Shown in pieces: positions 23,570-35,735 of a DNA stretch of 64,000 nucleotides. Source of the DNA: Voacanga thouarsii (lineage: Eukaryota; Streptophyta; Magnoliopsida; Gentianales; Apocynaceae); the NCBI GenBank assembly GCA_026120185.1, contig JANUWF010000008.1, positions 3,844,001 to 3,908,000 of the forward strand, read 5' to 3'. The notes beneath the pieces are model-generated. The model was not told the origin of the DNA. It was given only the letters and a program-made list of their open reading frames with translations, and ran no database searches. Position 1 is the stretch's first letter. Each line of letters starts with the position of its first letter. Made by a program: the position numbers and the translations under genes.

Positions 23570-25043
23570 TGATTTGTGTTTTTTAGTGTAGAAAATATTT
23601 CCAACAAATTACACAATTAATTAAGCTTTAATAAAATATTAACTACTAAAACCACACATATACGCAAATATATCCATCATATAGTATAGGGAATAGCAAG
23701 TGTTGAGAACTTAGGCTCCCACCTTACTTTACCCAAATCTTTATTGTTTAACCAATAAAACAAAAGGAATAAAAGTAAATAACCTACTAACCTAGTATAC
23801 TAGAGAAAATTAAGTCACACAAGAAAGGTTACAAGAATAATCAATAAGTGAGAACAACAAGAAAAGACATGTAAATAGATAGAAATTCTAGAATACATAA
23901 TAATGATTGACTAGCTATTCTCTCAATTAATTATTATCTTGGCATCATAAAGGATTAAATTAGACCCACTTCGTTTGCAATCTATGGAATTACTATCTTC
24001 TAGTTAAATTAGTGAACATATTATGTCTCAACCAATTTACCCAAAATATGCATTAAAATCAATCCTTACACAAATACCTATATTCTAGGTGATTTAAGCA
24101 TAAAATTAGTTAATGAATCTATATTCTAACAATTATCAACTAATCTTTGATTACTTAGTCTGTACCCTTAACCTCTTTTTCAAGCAAGTTAAGAATAACT
24201 AGTATTGAATTAATTAGTTGGCCATTCTCTCCTAATATCGTTTTGTATGTTAATTAGAAGAGAACTAATCAATCCAACAAAATATTATGTTCAAGTAATC
24301 AAATACCAAGAATAGCAACAAATTGATCAAAGAACTAAAATCATGAATCCAAAAAAATATTCTTTAAAGATAATTAAAACATTAATCTCAAATTGATAAT
24401 AAATTACAAAGAAGAGAAAAAAAACCACTCATAGACAAGTTAGCCTTCTTCTTCTTCCTTGAAACCTTCTTGAGCAATTTCCACTTCTTCTCCAAGAGTT
24501 CTCCTTGATCCCCCTAAATCTTAGTGTTTCTCTAGGAGTTTTTTAAAGATATTATATTGAAGAATTGAAAACTATGAAAAACTAATTTGTACAATATTAT
24601 TCTCTTATATTTATAGGAGTTCTAATTGTCAAAAAATGCCTACAAGAGTCCTTTTCCGTTGTTTAAAAAGTTTCCAAAATAATCAAACTGAAATTGCCAA
24701 AATCTGATATGAAAAAGAAAATTCACCGCCTCTGCACAGAGTGGACTGGGCACTGGTTCACTTCGACCCACCTGGCGCCTGGTCTATTCTAGGTTCTCCT
24801 CAAAATTGCTGCTTTTCCAGAATAGACCTGGCACCTGGAGCCTTAGCTAGACCTGGCGCCAAGGTACAATCTAGAATCTTTCACTTTTAAATCTAAATCT
24901 ACTCAATTCTATACAAATTCGTCAAAAACACTTTTCACAAGCAAAATATCAAATAGGAAGGAATATGCCTAATTATTATATCAAAAGTATATCAAATTAA
25001 TCTCAAATAGCTATGAAAATAATGATGAATTTATCCCCTAGCA
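23570..25043 (-). repeat. NA-1 5' LTR
   Basis: Minus start TGCTAGGGGAT at 25043 and plus-side end TGATTTGTG at 23570, next to the PBS. Its GGCGCC-rich segment is at 24740-24865. The sequence is collinear with the 3' LTR with scattered substitutions and short indels (for example a roughly 14-bp difference near 23710), so the insertion is not recent. Confidence 0.87.
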
Positions 25044-25749
25044 ATCCACTCCTTCTTTGCATTTACATTTGTGCTCAATTTTCCCAGCCACACCAATTAA
25101 TGAGCATTTTGGTTCAACCACAATCCCTCCTTGATTTTTGTTTTTTTTCCCCTTCAACTCACTTAAATCTCCACCATATGCTTCCTTGCCAGATGAAATC
25201 TCTCCTTGTTCATTGATGAATATCAATGTTTTGTTTGGACACTCTTGAAATGAATGCCCGTATCCCAAAAATTTATAGCATTTGATATCCTAACATTTTT
25301 GAGATCCCTACAATGCCTTTCTTATCTCTATCCCAACTTCATGTTTTGGACTCTCTTTCTCATCAACAACTTCAATACCACTATGATTCTTTTCTTCTTG
25401 CTCATTCTCCTCCAACATTCCTAAAGGATACCATCCTTCTTCTAGGAAATAAACTGGGTTTGTGTACACTTTAGCTGCTCCATGCAATAGTAATGCTTCC
25501 ACACCAACTTTTTTTTTTTTATTTTTTATCTCTTAGCTATTTTTCTCCTAGTTTATCCTCCTTTTTTGCCACTTCATCTTTCTCATTGGGATGCTTCTTC
25601 ATTTGTTCAATTGCCTTTTTCAACTTTTCCAACTCAAAAGCAACATCTATTTTACCACTACCCTTTTGTTACACACTACTTGTAAAAGCTTGAATTTCTA
25701 ATGTACTCCTTTGGTTATACATTCTAGAACAATCACTTAAAGTATAATC
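25044..25749 (-). pseudogene. gypsy-A gag C-terminal part with zinc knuckle
   Basis: Minus-strand gag relic between NA-1 and the 4.7-kb solo LTR. From the right: VAFELEKLKKAIEQMKKHP (helical linker, about 25650-25590), then an acidic stretch, then IKCYKFLGYGHSFQECPNKT at about 25225-25285. The last is a CCHC zinc knuckle whose second Cys is now Phe. GEISSGKEAYGGD follows. Gag coats the genomic RNA and forms the particle. It continues upstream at 30483-30589 (NEDIFIGGDH) and 38728-39009, and downstream into protease at 19447. Several stops are present. Confidence 0.78.
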
Positions 25750-28700
25750 TGTGAAACCCCAGTCGAAACCAACCTTAGAGTAAGGGGGTTGGGATGCATA
25801 GCATATTTATTTGCATATTTAAACATATTTTGTATGATTTTATGTGCTTTGGATTTGTGTTTTATAGTCTAGAGGGCTTGATTATGATTATTGAGTGAGA
25901 ATGGCAAAATGGTAATTTTTGCCTGAGGTAGAAAAGGGAGATAGCTTGAGGATTGAATATGAAAATATTTTTAGGGGAAAAATAAGAACAAGAGTTGTTG
26001 TGATTTAGTGGTTAGAGCCTTAGAATTAATTCTTGAGGTCTTGGGTACAAATTCCATCATAGGAGCTTTAGCTTGGTTAAATTTTATTTTTGCTTGGGAA
26101 GTATCATTTTCGGCCTTAGTGGTGTTTGGAGTAGGGTAGAGATGTTGTCCTATGAGAGACATGATAGGATTCTTCAAATCCTACTCTTTTACTCTACACA
26201 AAATTCCTAAGGGGAATTCATTTCCTCTTGATCCTTAATTTTTCCTATTTCTCAATTCATTAGTTTGTTCATTTTGTTCAAGCCAATTTTATTCTAGAAA
26301 AATTCTAGCAATGTGCGGTGGCTTTGAAGGTTCGAAATGTCTTAGTAAAAGACATCATATGGACCGAAACAATAGAAGAGGGGGAAAGATTTCAAGTGAA
26401 TTAAATTCCTTAGTGAACTTTCTAAAAATTCACTCTAGCTAGGTTCATTTCCCTTTATGCTTAGAACTGAAATTTTTCCAGCTTTGTGTACCTTCAAGGT
26501 GACAAAATTCTTAACCATTATTCCCTCCCAAATGCTGCCAGAAAATGACCCTTTTGATCAGTTTGAAATCTGAATTTTCCTGGCCATTTTTGGATTGCAC
26601 AATACTGTGCAAAACCAGAAAATTTTCTGGGCAGATTCGCAGCTTTGGAGGTTCGAAACCAAGCTGTTTTCTTCCAGTTTTTGTTCAGTACCTTAGCTAT
26701 GTTTTTCCTCCATGAAGTAGGCTGGAAACCAGCCTTGAAAGCCCCAGAAATTCTCCTTCAAAGCCTTTGCAAATCGTCTGGAAAAGGGCAGCCGAAAACT
26801 GCCCAGGAAATTCCAGCCTTGTGAAAATGCTGTGCAGAATTTTGTCCAACTTTGTTTCCTAATTCAACCTTAGCCGAAACTCCATCATTTTTCTGCACAA
26901 ACCACCCTTAAACCTCCATTAACTGAACTCCATTGTCCTCCCTAAGTTCTGCACGAAAATCCAGCCATGGCTGCCAAAAAGATTTCCAAAAAAAAAAAAA
27001 ATTCTGCAATCATGCCTTGATTTGGATACCAAAATTCCAGCCACCATGATTTAACAACTTTCCATAAAATATACCTCAAACAACCAGACCTTCCCTTCAC
27101 CATTAGACTCCTTAATTTTGGCCACCATTAGCCTCCTTCAACCAGCTTTCATCCAGCCAAAATTCTGCACAAGCAGTCGGCCATGGCAGATTTCCAAGAG
27201 CTCTTCCATAATCAAAGATATTCTTGAATATTTAGTTTCCAAATTTGCTTCATAAAAATATTCTTCAATGATTCCAACAACTAACCTTTCCTTTTCCCTT
27301 CCAAACCAGGAAAACCATCTACCTAAACCCTACAGAAAATAGGCAACCCTAATCTCTTCAGAATTTCGGCAGCCTCCATCCAAAAGCTCTCTATTCTCTT
27401 CAACCTTCAAGAACACATAGTACACCAAGAACACCTACTCATTCCTTTCACCTAATACCACTCCAAATCACTTCAAACCACCTCTAAAAATTCCAGATTT
27501 CATCTATTCATTGCTGTGAGTCCATCCGTGCCATTTTTAACATCAAACTACAAAATCCAACTTGCTCTTTTGGATAAAAAACCAGAAATTTTGTGAAAGC
27601 TCAAGAACACCTTCAAGGTAGGTTTGTTCAATCAACTTCATCTTCGCTAATATTTGATCACTAATGAATATATATGTGTTTAAACATGCTAATGGACTCT
27701 CTTCTTCTCTTTTCTCTCTCTCTCTCTCTCTCTCTTGACCGAACACTCCCTCTCTCTTTTGGCCGAATGATTTCATCAACCATGGCCATGCTTCCTTCAT
27801 CTCCTTTGGACGGATTTAGACATCTAGGGGTTTAGATTCATTTGAAACTCCTTTAAGGTATTCATCAATCAAGTAAGCCTTTTTAACCCTTCTTTTAAAT
27901 TCTAGACTCATGTCTTTAGGATGATGTTGATAGAAGATGAATCATGAATAGGGTTGAGTATATATTGTTGTGATGAGTTGAGATTGAAGCATGAATATAT
28001 GTATGAATATGTTGGAGATGGGATTTTTGCATGAGTTGCTTATCTTGGTTGAATATATGGTGTTCTAGGGTTTGATGTATGTCTCCATGATCAAGTATGC
28101 TAGAGATTATGTCATCTATGATGAATAGGAATTATATTCTTGTGTGATTATTGAAGCTATGATTATATTTGTGCTAGTAATAGTTAGATCATGCCTTAGT
28201 AAGTCTAGATCTATGCTTATATACATGATTTAGATGATTTGATGAATTGAAGGATTGTATATGCTCATGATTGTGGTTAGCCATAGAAATATGATCATGA
28301 CCTAGTTGTCCCTAAGCTAATTTTTATTTCATGAATAAAATATTTCCTAATATGATTTTGCTAGTAATTTCGAAAAAAAACCCTAGGAGGGGTAGATTTG
28401 GATTATTATATATAATAAGGATATTTTAGTCAAATAAATAATAGCTTTTGCTAGAAAAATAATATATATATATATATAGATATTATTTAAAATAATAAAA
28501 TCAAAAAAGCCTTTTATGGAGATAATTATAATTAGTAAACTATTTATTACTAAAAATTTAATTATTATCTTTTAATCAAAACCCATTAAAAATTTATTTA
28601 TTATTTTTCAAGCAAGACTCATTAAATTTATTTTTAACTAATTTTAGCTATCAATTATTTTCTAACAACTTAATTATTTATACATCATTATTTTACCTAA

Positions 28701-30482
28701 TATAATCTAGGACCCTTTATCAAATAAACTCTAAATTATTTTAGCAAGATTTAAATCTTCAACTTATTAGTACCTATTTCCCAAAACACTAATTATTTTA
28801 AATATCAAATTAGACATAACTTATAAACCATTTTTATTTATTATTTGGCCTTAAAGCTTGTGACACTAGGATCATGGTAGTAGTGAGTTGAGTTAGTTTT
28901 ATTTGTGAAAGTAGATTTTGTACTTGATTTTCTTTTGGGATGATCTAGGAAGTGCTGTGATTAATTTATATGAACTCTTTGCAAGATTTTGAAGATTGTC
29001 AAGGGTAAGGACCAACTTACTAGAGTTCATACCCTAAGCTTAAGGATAAGGTAAGTTCCCTTGCATTTATGAAATTGATTTTATTTTATTATCTTGGTTT
29101 GAAAGTAAGGTTGGTGAGTATCTCTTGCAAATATGAAATTTTAGCACGGTAGCTAATTTTGAAAACTTTTATATTTGGAGCCTTCTTATTTTGGAAACTT
29201 TCTACATTTGAAAAACTTCTAATTTTAGAAATTTCTAGATTTATAAATTTTTAAAATGTGTCAGGCATGACTTAGGAGTCAAACATCAAACATTTTGATT
29301 TGTTTTGAATATGCAAGAGATAAATTTTTGGGCATGCATCTAATTTTTGAAAATCACAACATGACTTATTTGAGCATGTGGCTCCTCCACTATGAATTTG
29401 TGGAATAAATTATTGACTTAAAACTATGCCTTCTAAAATTTTTGTACGAGTTGAAAAATGTTGTTTGGAACTGTATTGAGCTAATTTTGTAAGTTCCACC
29501 TTGGAGCCTTATGAATTGTGAAGATTGAATAACGTTGAGTACTCAATGGGGGCTAGGCCTTTATACTAGCCTTTGGTTGGTCTGGGGATATCTCTCAGCA
29601 GGTGGCCACCTCCGAGAGGTTGACTCTTTTTGATCAGGGCATTAGTATAAAAGGTTGAGCCGTCCTCAGCTAGTGATGGGGTTCTGGTAGAATCGAGGGC
29701 TAAAAGTGGGACAACCGGTTTGCATTGAGTGAGAGAGGGAGGAGTATCTCACTCGGTAGGATGTACACCTACCAGGTGTTGGGGGTCAAGTGCTTCACAG
29801 GAGTGAGAGCCACCTCTGTGCCCTTTCACCACCTGTCGGGGGTCAAGTGCTTCACCTAGTGTGAGAGCCACCACTGTGCCCTGTCAGATTAACTTGGTTG
29901 CTTTAATTGATGAGTTATTTTCGTGGAACTGTTCTAAAGTGTCATTGGAATTTTATTCGAAGCTCAAAATCTTTTAATTATTCATATCTTTCCAAACAAA
30001 ATATTTTAAGAGCATTTTGCTCCATGACTTCTCACTACTATCTTCCAAGAAGTGAGAGTTAAATTTGTAAAGAAGGCATGGCAAGCTTTTGATATACTGC
30101 TAGTGCATGCATCATGAAAAGTGTTTTGTCTTTTTAGCCCAACTCACACACGGGGCTTACTGAGATTTTTGTCTCATCACTCTTTTTACCATGATTTCAG
30201 GTCGATCCTGCTGTGGGGATGAGTAGCTAGTGTTATCTGCCTTGGAAGAGAATGTTGTCATTTATTCTTATGTATTGCTTTGGGGAGTTGAGAGTGGATA
30301 ATTTTTATTCATGGATTTGTGTTTGGGAATTCATGGATTTATTCTTGGGATGTAATAAAATTTTGAGTTAAAGTATTATTTTAATCCGTTATTTTATTTG
30401 GGTGACCTAGTTATAAAGACCTCTTGTTCTTTAGACGGGGCGACATCCCCGGCCCTGGCGGGCCTAGGTACGGGGTGTCACA
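25750..30482 (+). mobile_element. Solo LTR, 4.7 kb, chromovirus (Tekay/Del)-like
   Basis: Begins TGTGAAACCCC and ends CGGGGTGTCACA. Perfect 5-bp TSD TAATC at 25745-25749 and 30483-30487. No reading frame with retroelement similarity lies between. Typical LTR content: CT-rich leader, (TC)n at 27712-27736, a tandem duplication at 29771-29885, CGGGGCTTACTGAG and the terminal CCCCGG-rich end. Termini and length fit Tekay/Del LTRs as I know them; lineage not tested. It interrupts gypsy-A gag. Confidence 0.9.
29771..29885 (+). repeat. Two tandem copies of a 57-58 bp unit in the 4.7-kb LTR
   Basis: Units at 29771-29827 and 29828-29885 share GGGGGTCAAGTGCTTCAC and GTGAGAGCCACC, with about nine differences. 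Head-to-tail without spacer. Confidence 0.85.
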
Positions 30483-30589
30483 TAATCATCTCCATATCAA
30501 TGAGAACAACCATACACAATTCTTTGCACCCCCTCTCTTTGAATATTTGTGGTCTCCACCTATAAAAATGTCCTCATTCCTATAGTTTG

Positions 30590-31760
30590 TGATAGGAGCT
30601 AAAATCATCATTTATTTCCTAGTTATTGAGGTTATTTTGTTATACATTTAATGCAATAACTAGGTATATTCCTTCATATTTGGTATTTTTATATTTTAAA
30701 AGGTATTTTGGTATTTTTATGCAGAATAAATGAAGAAAAAGGCAAAAATCAAAGCTGCAACACAGTACAGTCAGTGCCAGCATAGCACAGTAGGCGCTGG
30801 CCTAAGACTGGAAAATAGGGGAGAAAATAGAGCAACGTAGGGCAAAACCAGCGCACGGCTGGCACCAACCGTGAAGGATTGGACATGCAGCGGTGCTAGA
30901 CTGTCAGCAGCGGCGAATTTTCATTTTTTGCGTGTGAATTTGGGAATTTCCTAAGAGTTTTGGTATTTTCCAACCTGTACTCGATCTAGAATTCTTCGGG
31001 AATGATTTTAGCAACTTGGGAGCCTATTTAAGCAAGAAAAACACATGAATCCAAGGAGTAAAGGCTAAAATCAATCATTGAAGAGAGGATATTCATCACT
31101 CAAGGGGCATTGTTCAAGAAGGTCTTTAAGGAAGAAAAAGGGGGCTTGTCTACGAGTTCTTTCTTTTACCTTTATTTTCTTTTTCTAGAACAATGGTGTA
31201 ATCAATGTTTTCAATATAATTTGATATTATTTTGGAATTCATGATTTTGAGGTTAATTTAGTTCTTTGATCAATTGATTATCATTCTTGGCATTTGATTA
31301 CTTGTTATTATTAGAGAATTGATGAATTTAAATTTACTTCTAATTGACTTGGGAAACGATGTTAGGAGTTGATTTAATTTCATTGATTTCATATTTGTCA
31401 TCTCTTAACGGACTTGAGAAACAAAGTTAAGAACAAAGAATCAAGGTAATCAAAGATTAGTTGATTTCACCTAGATTAATATTTGTCTAATTGCATATTC
31501 TTTCATCCTTGAGTTGTATATATTTCTCTTTATTTTCCTTCTTATTCTCTTATCACTTTGTTGGGTTAGTTAAACAATAAATGAGAAGAAACTAATAGCA
31601 GTTATTCCTTGAGGATCGATACTCATTAATTTTGTATACTATGCTTGCGATTAATATACTTGCTCATATGTGTAATTTGGAAATTAATATTTTAATTAAA
31701 ACTTGGCTAGGGATGGAATTAAAAGTGTATGATTTTTATACACCCAAATTCTACGCATTA
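30590..31760 (+). repeat. NA-2 5' LTR (internally deleted)
   Basis: TGATAGGAGC start and CTACGCATTA end (TCA changed to TTA). TATA-like CTATTTAAGC near 31023-31032. GGCGCTGG / GCACGGCTGGC motifs at 30765-30900. Compared with the 3' LTR it lacks about 250 bp after CACCTAGA (near 31475), where the 3' copy has 38205-38450. Confidence 0.85.
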
Positions 31761-31766
31761 AGTTTT

Positions 31767-31784
31767 TTGCGCCGTTGCTGGGGA
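31767..31784 (+). promoter_or_regulatory. NA-2 primer-binding site (tRNA-Asp type)
   Basis: TTGCGCCGTTGCTGGGGA, separated from the LTR by AGTTTT exactly as in NA-1. Two mismatches to the tRNA-Asp complement. Confidence 0.78.
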
Positions 31785-33189
31785 CAATATCATGAAAGTT
31801 TGAATTTCGTTGATTTAGCCATGTCATGTTTATATGTATATATGTCTATATATAAATATGTAAATATATTTATTTTTTTTGGCTCCATGTAAATAATTTT
31901 CTTGTTGTATTGTATGTATTTATTTATTTTGAAAAAATCGTTGTGAATAGACTATATATTGTTGTACTATCATAACTGTTGTTGCATTTTTATTAGTTGT
32001 TAAATATTTCATGCTTCTAATACTAACAATAGTAATATTTGTACTTATATTTTGTAATTAGAATCTCTTTGTTGTATTTACTTTTGTAGTGTTATTATAT
32101 TCTTTAATTATTATACCAATAATCGTAATAGTAGTAATTCTAATACTAATTAGTTGTAATTTAATTGTACTATTGTAACATAATTTATTGAAGTATATTT
32201 TTATTTCTATTACGATAGTATTTTCTTGTTTTTTTTTGAAAAAAAAAATTCTGGGCTAGACAAACCTAGGCCAGCGCCGGGGCAGGCACACTGAGTTGGT
32301 GCGGGCTTATGTTGGGACTCCTCCACAAAAGGGCTGACTTTGGCCATTATTTTCAAATCCTTCTCAAGATTTCTCTAAATCTTGTGCCGGCTCTTCATCC
32401 CCAAACACCACCGGATCAATTTTGGCTCTCAAAAACACCAACCCTACATAAAATCTTCTTGTTTTTATTGAATCTACGGATTAAATCTTAAAAATTTCAA
32501 ACTTTTTCTTCAAGAACCCATTTTCCAAATCTCCTCTTAAAAGTGAATATTTCTTCAAAAGGATTGCACAATTTTCTTGCCATAGAGTAGAGAACATAAA
32601 GGTATGATGTTTCTTGCATTCTTACGATAAAATTATTGCCATGGATTTTTCACTATTTTTGGATATATTTTTTGGAAAAAATTGCATAATTTGGAATTAT
32701 CAGTTGTGTTTAATTGAATTTATGATTGGAATAGCATGGGTTTATGGTTCAAGGATTATTGTTGTTATAACCTGCTCCATATGTTGATCCTATATTGACT
32801 ATTGTTGGGTAATTGAGATTATTCTAGTGTTGAATTCATGTTAGACAGACAATGTACGTAGCAAAGATTTATCCTTCATAAATTGTAATATGATCATGAT
32901 CTTGTAATTACAAGCTATGAGATTTCTTGCGTTGGAGATTATACTGTTGTTTGAATTGTGGCATTATACTTCTTACAGGATTTTTAAGGAGATTGGGATT
33001 ATTTGGTTTATATTGTGGAGTTGTGGATTGATTCTGAATTGTGATTAGTTGGGTTGTGTGCTATATCATGGAATGGTAGATTAATTATAAATTGTAACTG
33101 GTTAAGGGTTGTGTTGTGTTATTGTGACTTGAACTTTATAGTGCCTATTTCTTATTCTTTCTTGATAGTTCTATGCAAACACCCTCATC
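31785..33189 (+). other. NA-2 leader, non-coding
   Basis: AT-rich 1.4-kb leader between PBS and the ORF1-like gene. A GGCCAGCGCCGGGGCAGGC segment lies at 32270-32288. The short frames here have no support. Confidence 0.5.
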
Positions 33190-34440
33190 ATGCCTAAATA
33201 AAAAGACGAATCTTCCAAAAGGGTTAGAGCCTCATCTTCCTCTATCCCTACCACTATTGACCCCGTGTTCTTACACCTTATTGATTTCATTGATCCTTCC
33301 TGTCAGGAATGGTATTCCAAGGAGGCATCCAATAAAATCATTGTGGAATGCACTTTTACACCCTCTTTGGACTTCGCCCTTAAGCTAGGAATGATGTTTA
33401 GATGGTTAGGGTGGGGACCTATTGTTTAGTTGAAATGAACCTATTGCTCGGTCTTAGTTAAAGAATTTTATGCTAACATGGTGGACAAAAGGAATAATCA
33501 TCTTGATATCATTGAGACCAGGGTCAAGAGTACACCTATTTTTGTGGATAGAGATAGATTGGATGCTATCTTGACAGTTAATAATGAAGACCCTTAGTTA
33601 GCTGTAGATCACCATAACCAAAAGATAATATCTAATCCCGAATAGAAGGTGAGTGATACTAGAGCTACATTAAGGATCTATAAGAGAGGTCCTGAAGAGC
33701 AAGTAGGCTTTTATTCTAACAATGACATTGAGGCCAGCCCACGTGCCCTAGTTTATATCTTTTCCTTCAATATTATTCCTAAATCTAGTGGGTTTAACGA
33801 GTCTCGAGTGATTAGCCTCTATATCTTACATAAGAAGATGCACACCCAACTTATCCCTCTTACTCCTTTGATCATCCAATCTATTAAGGATGTGGTTCAT
33901 TCTCACCTTTCCTCCAAAGCCTTTGTTTTCTCCCTTGTGATCATGAAGATTCTAGAGGCTTTTAGTACTAGTATTGAGGGGGAACTTACTGAGACCACTA
34001 TCGAGAGAGATCTAGTCACTGAACAAACCTTTATTAGTTGTGGTTAATAGTATAGTGCTGAGGTGAAGCGATGGTTGAGACCCTATAATGTGTAACACCC
34101 GGACTAATTTGAGCTTCCACCTGTGGAGGAGTAGCAGCCTACCCCACCACCTAGAGCTCGAGCTAGTGGTTCACAGTCCCAATCGAGGACTGATTTTTAG
34201 ACTGAGGTGAGGGGTTAGTTGGAGCAGTTGAAAGTGGGTATGGAGACACAAACAGAGATCCTTCTTCAGCTTCGTGATTCTATAACTGCACTTAATAGGA
34301 GACAAGACACTCAGGAGCAAGAATGGGCTTAATGGATGCAGTGGTTCCCTGGACCGCAAGGAGATGATAGTGGCCATATGTATGATGATGAGAAGATGAT
34401 GATTGAGCTCTTCTATTGCTTACTTCTTACCTTTCTAGTA
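33190..34440 (+). pseudogene. Athila ORF1 / putative plant transposon protein-like gene
   Basis: Translates from the ATG at 33190 through several in-frame stops. The N-terminus is basic and Ser-rich (KRVRASSSS). It continues with SCQEWYSKEA, LGMMFRWLGWGPI, then the signature VKEFYANM (about 33465) and IFVDRDRLDAIL. The longest intact piece, 33649-34047, holds ARALVYI-like and KSSGFNESRVISLYILHKKM motifs and ends ETTIERDLVTEQT. A Pro-rich stretch (34125-34170) and a coiled-coil-like tail (ILLQLRDSITALNRRQD) follow. The family occurs only in plant LTR elements; its role is unknown, and gag-like or nucleic-acid-binding functions have been supposed. A close relative lies in NA-3 (62865-64000). 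Stops at about 33199, 33427, 33436 and 33595 inactivate it. Confidence 0.7.
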
Positions 34441-35735
34441 GTCTTTTCTCTTTATATTTTCATGACTTTTCTTAGGATACTTCTTGTTTTTTTTTTACTT
34501 CATTTTAATTCCTTTTCCTTTTCTAGTTTTATGCTTTGTTTTTTTTTTCTTTTTAGGTACATTCAACAATGCTCTTTGTGATTAATTCACCTATCTTGAG
34601 GAAGCTACTAAGCTTTGGAAGTATTTTCTTTTCTTATCTTCTTCCCCTCTATTTATTTTAGTCCATTAGCTTTGACTTATTTGTTCTATTTTTGGCCATT
34701 GGGGACAATTTTCAGTTTAAGTGTGGAGAAGAGTTTAGAATTGGAAATCTATTCTACACATATTACTTTGATTTATAATAAGTTTGGGATTACCTTTCTT
34801 ACTTGGGATATGGTTTTTGTCATTCAATTGGTTGGGTTTTTATTAATAGTGAATTAGTCTATTGGATTGGATATGTTAAGCCTTGACAATTTCAGTTAAT
34901 CATGGTTTTGTGTTGGTGTTTGAATATTTTTCTACTTATCTCGTTTGGATATGATTGATATGATGAATATGGGAAGAGTTGTTACTTAATTCATGATTCA
35001 TAGTGACTATAGTTATTTAGCTTCAGGTTGTGAATAAGGATAGTGACGATTGAAAAGAAAGAGTGAAATTTTCTTTTGGTGAGTTGAAAAAATTGAGTGG
35101 AAAGATTTGTTTCATTGAAAGAAAATGCTCATTCTATTTGAATAAAATGCTTATCCCACTTGAAAAAGATTTTTTTTTTTTTTTTTGCTTAAAGGGAGCT
35201 AATATGATTGGTAAAGAGAAATCCACTTTCTTGAGGTCAATGCCCGAAAAGCAAAAGAAAATATTGATGAAAAAAAGGGGGGCTAATACGATGTGTACAG
35301 AGAAATCCATTCACTTGAGGCTAATTCTCTAAGTCATATTGAAAAAAAAAATGTTGAAAAAGAAAATTTTGAGCGTCTCTTTATTCACTACTTAGAGTTG
35401 TGTAAATTAGTTTCTATGAATCTTGATTTGGTTGGATAGCTTGGCCTGTATGATTTGTGTTATTCATATATTGGCTTGAAAGGTATAATAATTTTCAATG
35501 AATAAAGTATAAACTTGTTTAACTTGACATCAATGGCCTTGATATGTTTGATCAAATGCTTCGATTTGCAAATGTTTTCGAAGGATTGAAAGAATGCCAA
35601 GACCATGTCTAAAGTTTGAAGGAAAATTGTAGCTTTTATAGTAAAGATTTTTGGAAAATTGAATTTGTGTTGTCATGTTTTTCCTTGTTTAAGTACTTTG
35701 CTTGAGGATAAGCAAAGAGTCAAGTGAGGGGAATA
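34441..35735 (+). other. NA-2 3' non-coding region with internal and terminal PPT
   Basis: GGGGACAATTTTCAGTTTAA then GTGTGGAGAAGAG at 34699-34731 matches the internal tracts of NA-1 and NA-3. A T16-18 run lies at 35170-35187. Two copies of AGAGAAATCCA...CTTGAGG are at 35216-35237 and 35299-35322. The terminal PPT CAAGTGAGGGGAATA (35721-35735) abuts the 3' LTR. Confidence 0.65.

Larger units (their letters stand above)
19448..25043 (-). mobile_element. NA-1: complete non-autonomous LTR retrotransposon (LARD-like)
   Basis: TSD ATCCA lies at 19443-19447 and 25044-25048. The 5' LTR is 23570-25043 (1474 bp) and the 3' LTR is 19448-20936 (1489 bp), both minus. They share ACTTAGGCTCCCACCTTACT, the casein-like CTTCTTCTTCCTTGAAACC block and a GGCGCC-rich segment. 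The internal region is only 2633 bp, with a PBS for tRNA-Asp, one 243-codon ORF and polypurine tracts. No gag, protease, RT or integrase is recognised, so movement would need proteins supplied by another element. It is inserted in the gag-pro region of gypsy-A. Confidence 0.88.

Noticed and set aside
27543..27800. 85-codon minus frame in the 4.7-kb LTR
   Set aside because: Consists largely of a translated (TC)n run (RERERE); no domain.
33173..33388. 71-codon plus frame at the start of the NA-2 gene
   Set aside because: Out of frame with the conserved ORF1-like blocks, which begin at the ATG at 33190.
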